This document shows, in pieces, positions 54,204 to 61,968 of a stretch of DNA of 64,000 nucleotides. The first letter of the stretch is position 1. Every line of letters starts with the position of its first letter. The stretch comes from Crocinitomicaceae bacterium. GTDB lineage: Bacteria; Bacteroidota; Bacteroidia; Flavobacteriales_D; Crocinitomicaceae. Made by a program: the position numbers and the translations under genes. The stretch covers positions 1 through 64,000 of the forward strand of contig JAQXCN010000045.1 of the NCBI GenBank assembly GCA_029251865.1, read 5' to 3'. The notes beneath the pieces are model-generated. The model was given only the letters and a program-made list of their open reading frames with translations, ran no database searches and was not told the origin of the DNA.

Positions 54204-54868
54204 AAACTGTTTTTATTTCAAAAGAACCCTCGGATGCACATGGGTTAAAAAAATCCATTAGAAGTCAGCAGTTTCAATTCCAGTTTAAATCATTACTTAA
54301 GTTTAAGCCATTACCTTTTATTATGCCTAATGCTTTTGATGTGGTATTCATCAGTAGTGTTCGTTCGGCAGAATTCTTAATTGAAGATGCACGACTAGAT
54401 TTAACGAAATGCACACTTGCTTGTGTTGGTTCACAGACTGCATTTAGATTAGAGAAAATAGGTTTGATACCAGATTTTATTGGTTCTAATGCGGGAAATC
54501 CTCTTTCGGTATCTAAGGCGTTTTCTAAGTGGCTCGGCTCAAGAAATGTTTTTATCCCGCATTCCAATCTTTCTTTACGTTCCATAGAATCTGAAATTTC
54601 AAAAGAACAAATTTATAGTGTGGAAATTTATGAAACCTTATTGCAAGAGGTGGAGATTGGTCCTAAAGATGTATATGTTTTTACCAGTCCTAGTAATGTT
54701 GATGCTTTCTTTCGAATCAATCACTTAAGTCATGCTTCATTTTTGATTGCCTGGGGTCATTCAACAAAATCCGCACTCCAAACTTATGCTAAGGAGCCAG
54801 ATTTCGTTTTGGAGCATGGAAGACTTGATGAACTTGAAGCAATACTTAATACTCTGATTAAGTCTTAA
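54200..54868 (+). CDS. hemD: uroporphyrinogen-III synthase
   Basis: 222 residues from a TTG overlapping the hemC stop (TTGA). The family is weakly conserved; identification rests on length, the two-lobe pattern (DVVFISSVRSAEFL; VYVFTSPSNVDAFFRIN; ACVGSQTAFRLEKIGLIPDF) and its place directly after hemA-hemC. Cyclises hydroxymethylbilane with inversion of ring D. Confidence 0.86.
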   Translation: MKTVFISKEPSDAHGLKKSIRSQQFQFQFKSLLKFKPLPFIMPNAFDVVFISSVRSAEFLIEDARLDLTKCTLACVGSQTAFRLEKIGLIPDFIGSNAGNPLSVSKAFSKWLGSRNVFIPHSNLSLRSIESEISKEQIYSVEIYETLLQEVEIGPKDVYVFTSPSNVDAFFRINHLSHASFLIAWGHSTKSALQTYAKEPDFVLEHGRLDELEAILNTLIKS

Positions 54869-54934
54869 TAAAAGCAATGGATTGTTGAAAATAGCGTTTT
54901 ACAGTTCAAGACCTTATATTGTTTGGGTAAATCA

Positions 54935-57900
54935 ATGATAAAAAACAGTTTTCTTTTTTTGCTTTGCTTGATGTCACAACTTCTTGTTGTTGCCCAAGAT
55001 GGTGGTTATCGGACTAAAAAACTATTAATTACTAAAGCCAAACGCATTGATACTTGTAGTATTTATCCAAATTCGTTTGAGGTATATGTGAACGACACTG
55101 TATTGCCTGACAATATGTACAGCCTTGATTACTCTTCAGCTTTGTTCACGCCAACTCAAAAAATTAATGACACCTTATCTTTCGCCTATCATGTCTTCCC
55201 TTTTGATTTATCAAAGACTTATAAATTAAGAGATAGCGCAAAAATATTTGATCAGACAGATGACAAAAGTGCCTTATTTAAAATTGAAAACATCTACTCT
55301 GTGGATGATGTTTTTGGAGGTAATGATTTGAATAAAAATGGTTCGATATCGCGGGGTGTATCTTTTGGTAACAATCAAGATCTTGGTATTAATTCCTCTT
55401 TGAATTTAGAGCTTGCCGGTAACATTGCGCCAGACCTGAAAATACTAGCCTCTGTATCCGATGCCAATATACCAATACAGCCAGAAGGGAATACGAATAA
55501 GCTTCAAGAATTTGATAAGGTATTTATTCAAGTCTATAATGACCGTTTAAAATTAATTGCTGGTGATTTTTGGTTGTCTAAACCGAAAGGGTATTTTATG
55601 AATTATCGTAAAAGAGCTCAAGGTTTAAGTATGAACTATAAATGGAATAGAGGTGAAGATAAATTTTGGAATATTCAATTGAGCGGGGCGCTTTCTAAGG
55701 GGAAGTTCAACCGACAAATCATTCAAGGAGTCGAATCAAACCAAGGACCTTATCGGCTTGTTGGTGCAGAAAATGAGCCGTTTATTATTGTATTATCAGG
55801 AACCGAGAAGATGTTCATAGATGGCCGCTTACTTCAGCGTGGTCAAGAGTATGATTACACCATTGATTACAACACCTCCGAGGTTATATTTACAGCACGA
55901 AATCTTATTACCAAAGACACGAGGATTGTCGCCGAATTTCAGTATTCTGATCAAAATTATGCACGTTCTTTAGTGCAACATTCACTAACCTATAATTCCA
56001 AAAAAATAGACTTTTGGTTTAATACTTATTCCGAGCAAGATGCTAAGAATCAACCTTTGCAACAAGATTTATCTATTGAACAAAGAGCATATTTAGCAGG
56101 GATTGGGGACGAACTTAGTTTGGCATCAGTTAGTTCAATTGACTCCGTAGGTTATTTTGAAAATCAAAATTTATATAAACTTGTGGATTCTTTAGGGTAT
56201 GATTCAGTTTTGGTTTTCAGTGTCAATCCCGATGCTGCCTTTTTTAGGGTGTTTTTTGAATACGTTGGTAATGGTAACGGAGATTATGTACTAGAGAATT
56301 ATAATGCGCTCGGAAAGGTTTTTAAATGGGTGGCTCCTCAGTCAGGTCTTTCCCAAGGAGATTATCGCGCCTCAAGAACGATTATCACTCCAAAAAGACA
56401 GCAGATGCTCACAAGTGGTTTAAAATGGAACTACGACGCGAACAGTTTTCTAGAGTCTGAATGGGCTTTGAGTAACTTCGATATAAATACTTATTCTAGT
56501 TTATCTGCAGAAGATAATGTTGGTTATTCAAACCGAACCAGATGGAACAATACTTCGTATTTTGGCAAGCCTGATTCAGTAAGTTTATGGTCTTTAAGGT
56601 CTAAGGCGGAATTCGAGTACCTATCTACCAGCTTTTCTCCTATTCAGCAGTATAGAGCCGTTGAGTTTGATCGTGATTGGAATACGCGTTTTAAGGGTTA
56701 TGTTGGGCAACAGATACTGGGTACGCTCGGCACGAAGCTTAGACATAAGGAATACGGTGTTGTAGATATAGATGCGCAACATTTTTCTATAGGCTCAGAT
56801 TATAGCGGTCAAAGGGCTTTTACTAAAGGTTCATGGAAACAAAAAGGCTGGGATGCCAACTGGGATGGAAGTTTTTTACAAGCTAGAGGTGTTTCAAGTA
56901 GTACTTTTTTAAGGCATAGATTAGCGCTGTCTAAAAAAGTTGGGCCATTCAGAATTGGTTATAAAGATGACCATGAGCGCAATAGATTTCAGGACACTTT
57001 ACTTACTACTCCAAGTTATGAATTTTTTGATTATCAGTTTTATGTTGGTAATTCCGATACCAGTGCGATGGATTACAAATTGTTTTATCGAGAAAGATAT
57101 GACCGTCGATTGATTAATTCTCAATTTCTAAGAACGGCAAAAGCAAAAACAACAGGGGCTGAATTCAATCTCAATGGTATAAAAAATCAAAAGCTAACCT
57201 TATTATCTGGTTACCGAACGTTAGAGGTTCTAGATACCGTTTTAATGAATCAAAGTCCAGAGAATTCATTGATAGGACGGCTAGAATATAACTTTAAAGC
57301 TTGGAAGAATGCTATACAATGGTCTACTTTTTATGAAATAGGATCTGGATTGGAACAGAAACGCGAGTTTTTGTATATACAAGTTAATGATGGTCAAGGG
57401 GTGTATACATGGATTGATTACAACTCAGACGGAATAAAGGATTTAAATGAGTTTGAGCTTTCTCAATTTATAGATCAGGCAAATTACATTCGTGTATTTG
57501 TGCCAAGTAACAGTTACGTAACTACCTATTTCAATGAGTTTAATCAGACCATATTTTTGAGGCCTGAAAGAGTTTGGTCTCGTAAAAAAGGGGTGCTAAG
57601 GTTTTTGTCCAAATTCTCAGATCAGGCACGGTTTAGAATAAATAAAAAATCAAATGCTTTTCTAGATGGCACCGTTTTTAATCCACTATCTAATAGAATT
57701 GCCGATACAAACCTTATATCAACGGCGGCTTTTGTGAGGAATTCCTTGTTTTTCAATCGTACTGGCTCTATTTTCGGCGCGCGTTACGTCTTTCAAAAAA
57801 ACCAGACAAAAACACTTCTAGCATCAGGGTTCGATTCAAGACTTTCATCTTATCATGAAATGAATGCAAGATGGAATGTTACACCAAAGTTTTCAATTGT

Positions 57901-58369
57901 TATGACCGCACAAGATGGTATTAAAAATGCATTAGCTGATTATACAACGGGGAGAAATTATGCGATAGATTTCAAATGGCTTAAGACGTCGCTAAGTTAT
58001 CAACCGAGTACTAACTTTAGGATAACACTTGACTCTAGGATTGCGTCGAAAAATAATATGATTCAAATTGCGGGCGAAACATGTACAATCAAGGACCTTG
58101 GTTCAACTTTTAAGTACAATCAGACGGATAAGGGCAGCCTTCAAGGCTCCTTTAAGCTGTTGAAAATTGATTTTATAGGTATTGAAAATTCAGCTGTTGG
58201 TTTTGAAATGCTTGAGGCTTTAAGGCCAGGAATGAATTATACGTGGAATATTGGCTATCAAAAAACAGTTTCAAAGAATCTGCAGTTAACCATTCAATAT
58301 TTGGGCCGAAAGTCTGAGAATACTAGAATGATACATTCTGGAGGAATGGAATTACGGGCTTTTTTTTAA
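54935..58369 (+). CDS. large SprA-like outer-membrane barrel protein of unknown function
   Basis: 1144 residues from ATG 54935 (a TTG at 54923 is possible); signal peptide about 1-20 (MIKNSFLFLLCLMSQLLVVA). Beyond this there is no catalytic motif. The N-terminal 300 residues hold features also in SprA: GSISRGVSFGNNQDLGINSSLNLELAGNIAPDLKI, and the hairpin MFIDGRLLQRGQEYDYTIDYNTSEVIF, matching SprA's GIRLIEGVDYTVDYAFGRVKI. The remaining 800 residues are short alternating strands with aromatic ends, finishing RMIHSGGMELRAFF, like a large outer-membrane barrel. An EF-hand-like IDYNSDGIKDLNEFEL lies near 830. No plug domain of a TonB receptor was seen. It lies between hemD and a fatty-acid hydroxylase, with no obvious link to either. 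Confidence 0.75.
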   Translation: MIKNSFLFLLCLMSQLLVVAQDGGYRTKKLLITKAKRIDTCSIYPNSFEVYVNDTVLPDNMYSLDYSSALFTPTQKINDTLSFAYHVFPFDLSKTYKLRDSAKIFDQTDDKSALFKIENIYSVDDVFGGNDLNKNGSISRGVSFGNNQDLGINSSLNLELAGNIAPDLKILASVSDANIPIQPEGNTNKLQEFDKVFIQVYNDRLKLIAGDFWLSKPKGYFMNYRKRAQGLSMNYKWNRGEDKFWNIQLSGALSKGKFNRQIIQGVESNQGPYRLVGAENEPFIIVLSGTEKMFIDGRLLQRGQEYDYTIDYNTSEVIFTARNLITKDTRIVAEFQYSDQNYARSLVQHSLTYNSKKIDFWFNTYSEQDAKNQPLQQDLSIEQRAYLAGIGDELSLASVSSIDSVGYFENQNLYKLVDSLGYDSVLVFSVNPDAAFFRVFFEYVGNGNGDYVLENYNALGKVFKWVAPQSGLSQGDYRASRTIITPKRQQMLTSGLKWNYDANSFLESEWALSNFDINTYSSLSAEDNVGYSNRTRWNNTSYFGKPDSVSLWSLRSKAEFEYLSTSFSPIQQYRAVEFDRDWNTRFKGYVGQQILGTLGTKLRHKEYGVVDIDAQHFSIGSDYSGQRAFTKGSWKQKGWDANWDGSFLQARGVSSSTFLRHRLALSKKVGPFRIGYKDDHERNRFQDTLLTTPSYEFFDYQFYVGNSDTSAMDYKLFYRERYDRRLINSQFLRTAKAKTTGAEFNLNGIKNQKLTLLSGYRTLEVLDTVLMNQSPENSLIGRLEYNFKAWKNAIQWSTFYEIGSGLEQKREFLYIQVNDGQGVYTWIDYNSDGIKDLNEFELSQFIDQANYIRVFVPSNSYVTTYFNEFNQTIFLRPERVWSRKKGVLRFLSKFSDQARFRINKKSNAFLDGTVFNPLSNRIADTNLISTAAFVRNSLFFNRTGSIFGARYVFQKNQTKTLLASGFDSRLSSYHEMNARWNVTPKFSIVMTAQDGIKNALADYTTGRNYAIDFKWLKTSLSYQPSTNFRITLDSRIASKNNMIQIAGETCTIKDLGSTFKYNQTDKGSLQGSFKLLKIDFIGIENSAVGFEMLEALRPGMNYTWNIGYQKTVSKNLQLTIQYLGRKSENTRMIHSGGMELRAFF

Positions 58370-58400
58370 ATTCTTTGTAACTTAGGGCATCACTATAATT

Positions 58401-59654
58401 ATGGTTGAATACGGTAAAATACTTCTTATAGCAATGCCTGCATTTTTGGTGCTTGTTATACTTGAAAAGCTCTATGGGTATTGGAAAGGAAATGATACGG
58501 TTCCCTTAGACGACGCTGTATCAAGTATGAGCTCTGGGATGACAAATGTTTTAAGAGACGTGATGGGCTTATCCATTGGAATTGTTTCTTACCAATGGCT
58601 TTACGCAAAGCTTTCTTTATTTTCGATACAAAATGAGTTTATAGTCTATGCCATTGCGTTTATAGTTATAGACTTTTACGGTTATTGGTCTCATAGGTTT
58701 TCTCATAAGATTAATTTTTTTTGGAACCAACATGTAATTCATCACTCAAGTGAAGAGTTTAATTTGGCATGTGCTCTGCGGCAACCGATCTCTGGGATAG
58801 TTAAATTCTTTACTTTTTTACTCATTCCGGCTGCCATAATGGGTGTTCCCCCTGAGGTCATCGCAATTGTACTTCCCTTGCATTTATTTATGCAGTTTTG
58901 GTACCATACCAGACATATTGGAAAGCTTGGAATCTTAGAATATATTCTTGTAACGCCCTCTCATCATCGTGTACATCATGCAATCAATCCCGAATACCTG
59001 GATAAGAATCTTAGTCAGGTATTCATCTTTTGGGACTTTCTTTTTGGGACTTTTCAGGAAGAACGCGACGATGTGCCTGCTGTTTATGGGATATCAAGAC
59101 CAGCTGGCACGCGAAATCCCTTTAAGATTAATTTTCAGCATGTATTTATTCTTATCAAAGATGCTTGGCGATCAAACCGCCTGGTTGATAAACTAACTAT
59201 ATGGTTCAGGCCAACAGGGTGGAGGCCTGAAGGGTTTGAGGAGCGTTATCCGATTAAAAAGATAGAGGATGTTTTTGCTTTTCCTAAATACAAACCTAGA
59301 CTTACGAAAGGAGAATTGTTCTGGAGTGTATCTCATTTATTTGTAGTCATGTTCTTTCTTTTAGATCTTTTTGCAAGGCTTGGCTCTTTGTCTTTTATGC
59401 ATGTTTTGGTATACGGAATGTACGTTTTTCTTACGATTTATGCGCTCACAGATCTTATGGATAGGCACAAATGGAATTTTATTATCGAGATCATAAGAAT
59501 TATTGCTGCCGCATCAATTTTTTACTGGCAAGGAGATTGGTTTGGTCATGGAATTTTACCATTTATTGTCCTGTATCATGTGCTGTCATTCCTTGCTTCA
59601 GTATGGGTTCACAGAAGGCTTGTTCAGAATGATGCATTAATCATTTTTGAATGA
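58401..59654 (+). CDS. sterol desaturase / fatty acid hydroxylase family protein
   Basis: 417 residues; membrane di-iron enzyme with four or more helices before and after the core. Histidine clusters: HRFSH (98-102), HVIHH (111-115), HTRHIGK, and SHHRVHHA, the eight-histidine set that holds two irons and uses oxygen. C-terminal third holds extra membrane helices (LFVVMFFLLDLFARL onward). The family includes C-4 sterol oxidases and alkylglycerol monooxygenase (TMEM195), which cleaves ether lipids. Overlaps the next gene, a YhhN/TMEM86-type protein, by 4 bases. Confidence 0.87.
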   Translation: MVEYGKILLIAMPAFLVLVILEKLYGYWKGNDTVPLDDAVSSMSSGMTNVLRDVMGLSIGIVSYQWLYAKLSLFSIQNEFIVYAIAFIVIDFYGYWSHRFSHKINFFWNQHVIHHSSEEFNLACALRQPISGIVKFFTFLLIPAAIMGVPPEVIAIVLPLHLFMQFWYHTRHIGKLGILEYILVTPSHHRVHHAINPEYLDKNLSQVFIFWDFLFGTFQEERDDVPAVYGISRPAGTRNPFKINFQHVFILIKDAWRSNRLVDKLTIWFRPTGWRPEGFEERYPIKKIEDVFAFPKYKPRLTKGELFWSVSHLFVVMFFLLDLFARLGSLSFMHVLVYGMYVFLTIYALTDLMDRHKWNFIIEIIRIIAAASIFYWQGDWFGHGILPFIVLYHVLSFLASVWVHRRLVQNDALIIFE

Positions 59655-60319
59655 TTGGCCGATGGTTTATTAAATTTTTTTTTGCGTTTTACTTGATTCT
59701 TCTTTTTTTAGAGTGGGAGTATTTTGCATTTTACTTCAAACCATTCCTAGTGCCATCATTGCTTTTTTTATTTATTGGAAATAGTTCGTTTTTTAGTAAC
59801 ACCAAACTTTTGTTTGCTCTATTCTTTTCAACGCTTGGGGATATATTTCTAATGGGAGAAGGTTCCCTGTTTTTCTTACTTGGATTATCTTCATTCTTGA
59901 TTGCTCATTTGGTGTATATCGCTCTCTTTTATTACCTATATAAGCCAATAAAAATAAACGTGGGAGCCATTATTTCATTTTTGGTACTTATTATTTTTGA
60001 GTCATTATTACTATCTTTTCTTTGGCCGTATCTCGGAAGTCTTTCTATTCCTGTTTTTGCTTATGCTACGGTTTTACTCCTTATGTTTTGGTTTTCCTTA
60101 TTCGCAGTAGCGCGCAATGGTGAATTAACTTCTGGATTTATAGTTATCGGTGCTTTATGCTTTGTTTGTTCTGATTCATTACTCTCGATACGCTTGTTTG
60201 TTCGTGAATTTGAAAAGGCACATTTTTTAGTGATGTTAAGTTATTTAGTAGCTCAATATTTAATAGTCTCGGGCGTACTTGATCAATCAAAAAAAACCAA
60301 GTCAAGCCCAATAAAGTAA
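59651..60319 (+). CDS. YhhN-family (lysoplasmalogenase-like) membrane protein
   Basis: 222 residues with eight predicted helices. Conserved family segments: FSTLGDIFLMGEGSLFFLLGLSSFLIAHLVYI and CFVCSDSLLSIRLF, with the two aspartates thought to be catalytic. The human relatives (TMEM86A/B) hydrolyse the vinyl-ether bond of lysoplasmalogens. Together with the overlapping di-iron hydroxylase it suggests handling of ether or plasmalogen-type lipids; that link is inference. Confidence 0.82.
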   Translation: MIGRWFIKFFFAFYLILLFLEWEYFAFYFKPFLVPSLLFLFIGNSSFFSNTKLLFALFFSTLGDIFLMGEGSLFFLLGLSSFLIAHLVYIALFYYLYKPIKINVGAIISFLVLIIFESLLLSFLWPYLGSLSIPVFAYATVLLLMFWFSLFAVARNGELTSGFIVIGALCFVCSDSLLSIRLFVREFEKAHFLVMLSYLVAQYLIVSGVLDQSKKTKSSPIK

Positions 60320-60328
60320 ACTAAACCT

Positions 60329-60336
60329 TATTTTTG
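60329..60336 (+). promoter_or_regulatory. promoter -7 box for the DXR-like gene, leaderless
   Basis: TATTTTTG is an exact TAnnTTTG match, with only four bases (TTTT) before the ATG at 60341. It would place the start of transcription at or within two bases of the ATG. Confidence 0.55.
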
Positions 60337-60340
60337 TTTT

Positions 60341-61492
60341 ATGTCAAATAAGAAAGGAGTTGCAATTCTTGGTTCAACCGGTTCGGTTGGGATTACTGCT
60401 TTTGACGTCATTACCTCTTTTCCGGACCATTTTGAATTAGAGGTTCTTACGGCATCATCAAATGCTGATCTCCTAATTGAGCAGGCGCTAAAATCACGAC
60501 CGAATAGTGTTGTCATTAGTGATGCGTCTCAATACAAAAAAGTCAATGACGCGCTCTGGAAAGAGGATATTCATGTTTATACTGGTAAAGAGGCGGTTTG
60601 TCAGGTTCTTGAATCTCAACATATTAATTTAGTTTTTAATGCGATTATCGGAATTGCAGGTATAGCGCCTACAATTGCATCCATTCATGCGAATAAACAT
60701 ATTGCACTTGCAAATAAAGATTCACTTGTTGTTTGTGGAGAGTTTGTAACAAGAAAAAAAAAAAAAAAAGGGGTTAATATCTATCCAGTGGACCCCAGTC
60801 ATTCTTCTGTTTTTCAGTGTTTAGTGGGTGAATTTCATAACAAGATTGATAAACTTTATCTCACGACTGATGGAGGTCCTTTTTACAATCAAACCACCAC
60901 GCAGTTAAATACTTTACTGAAAGAAAAGAGTTTTAAAAAAGGCGACTATGCACCAAAACAATATGTTGATTTATCATCTATGATTTACGCTGGGTTTAAG
61001 GTTGTTGAGGCCAAGTGGTTATTTAATTTAAAGCCAGAACAAATAGAGATTTTCATTCATGAGTCTGCCGTGATTAATGGTTTGATAGCATTTGAGGATG
61101 GAAGCGTAAAGGCGCAGATGGAGGATACTAATTTGAAGCGCTCTGTTCAGTTTGCGTTGACCTATCCGCAACGTTTTTCTACCAATTTGTCAAAGTTGAA
61201 TTTATTGGAGCAATCGAATTTATCTTTTGAGCGACCTGATAAAACAAAATTCCCAAACCTGAATCATGCATTAGAAGCACTAAAAAAAGGCGGCTCATTT
61301 TGTGCGGCACTTAGCGCATCAAATTCTGCAGCGGCTGAAGCTTTTTTGCAGGGAAAAATAAAATTTTCAGAGATAGCCGTGATTAATGAATCTGTTATGA
61401 ACAGTCATAAAAGTAATATTAACCGTAGTGTTGAAGATTTTCTTTTAGCTTACGATTTGGCCTATGAAAATGTATCAAAAATGATTAAATGA
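60341..61492 (+). CDS. DXR-like protein lacking the reductoisomerase active-site residues
   Basis: 383 residues, full DXR length and clearly homologous (VAILGSTGSVGITAFDVI, IALANKDSLVVCGEF, VVEAKWLFN, FEDGSVKAQM, YPQRFSTNL). The NADPH loop GSTGSVG (11-17) is intact. Compared with E. coli DXR: D150 is kept as D151, but metal ligand E152 is S153 and E231 is K220; substrate residue S186 is D177; the HPNW loop is replaced by KKGDY; S222, N227 and K228 are Y208, Y216 and A217; HPQSxIHS reads HESAVING; NAANE reads SASNS. A real MEP-pathway role is therefore unlikely: this looks like a pseudoenzyme or an enzyme with a new job. An A16 run codes K139-K143. Normal rseP neighbour is absent; a lipoprotein gene overlaps by 4 bases. 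Confidence 0.85.
   Translation: MSNKKGVAILGSTGSVGITAFDVITSFPDHFELEVLTASSNADLLIEQALKSRPNSVVISDASQYKKVNDALWKEDIHVYTGKEAVCQVLESQHINLVFNAIIGIAGIAPTIASIHANKHIALANKDSLVVCGEFVTRKKKKKGVNIYPVDPSHSSVFQCLVGEFHNKIDKLYLTTDGGPFYNQTTTQLNTLLKEKSFKKGDYAPKQYVDLSSMIYAGFKVVEAKWLFNLKPEQIEIFIHESAVINGLIAFEDGSVKAQMEDTNLKRSVQFALTYPQRFSTNLSKLNLLEQSNLSFERPDKTKFPNLNHALEALKKGGSFCAALSASNSAAAEAFLQGKIKFSEIAVINESVMNSHKSNINRSVEDFLLAYDLAYENVSKMIK
60754..60769 (+). repeat. 16-base poly-A tract inside the DXR-like coding sequence
   Basis: A16 followed by GGGG, coding part of an arginine and five lysines. Length matches the DXR family alignment (no net insertion), so the reading frame given is probably right. Such a tract is prone to polymerase slippage and to sequencing error. 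Confidence 0.95.
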
Positions 61493-61968
61493 AACAATTA
61501 ATAGTTCTTTTATTTAGCTGTTCACTGTGCTTAATTGGGTGTAAAATACCTGTACAGATTTCCGTTTCTGTTGCATCTTCTCATTGCGGTGGTGCACCGC
61601 CTTCTCAAGATCATTCATCCGTTTTTTTGCCGCTGCAAGAGGATATAATTCTTTTAAGTGAAGGTGATTCAATACTTATAAGATTAGATGAAAATGGATT
61701 TTCCAATTTAAAGTTGCACAAAGGGTTGTATCAGTGGTTTCGCGTTTCAAAGTCATATGATACAAAAATTGTAAAAATGAAATTATTGCAATTGGATAGC
61801 GACTTTTATGTATTTAGCGGAGATGCTTGTATTGATGAATGGAAACTAAAAGCGGACGGTTCATTTTTCGTCAATTCGAAATCAGAACAACTTAAGTTAA
61901 CGCTCAAAAGTTCCTGTTACACAAAACTCTATCCATGTGTAAAATATGTTGGTCCGCATTATAATTAA
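61489..61968 (+). CDS. putative lipoprotein of unknown function
   Basis: 159 residues. Signal peptide with lipobox L-I-G-C18 (SLCLIGCK), so probably lipid-anchored. The mature part has six cysteines (in SHCGGAPP, GDACIDEW, SSCYTKLYPCVKYVG) but no known domain. A middle segment (SEGDSILIRLDENGFSNLKLHKGLYQWFRV) looks like a carboxypeptidase-regulatory-like beta-sandwich. Overlaps the DXR-like gene by 4 bases (ATGA) and the convergent mfd stop by 4 bases. Confidence 0.7.
   Translation: MKQLIVLLFSCSLCLIGCKIPVQISVSVASSHCGGAPPSQDHSSVFLPLQEDIILLSEGDSILIRLDENGFSNLKLHKGLYQWFRVSKSYDTKIVKMKLLQLDSDFYVFSGDACIDEWKLKADGSFFVNSKSEQLKLTLKSSCYTKLYPCVKYVGPHYN

Noticed and set aside
54935-58369. Reading the large barrel protein as a TonB-dependent receptor
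   Set aside because: No plug domain or carboxypeptidase-like N-terminal domain is visible; the N-terminal hairpins resemble SprA instead.
60341-61492. Simple annotation as a functional dxr gene
   Set aside because: Overall similarity would support this name, but the residues required for metal and substrate binding are replaced.
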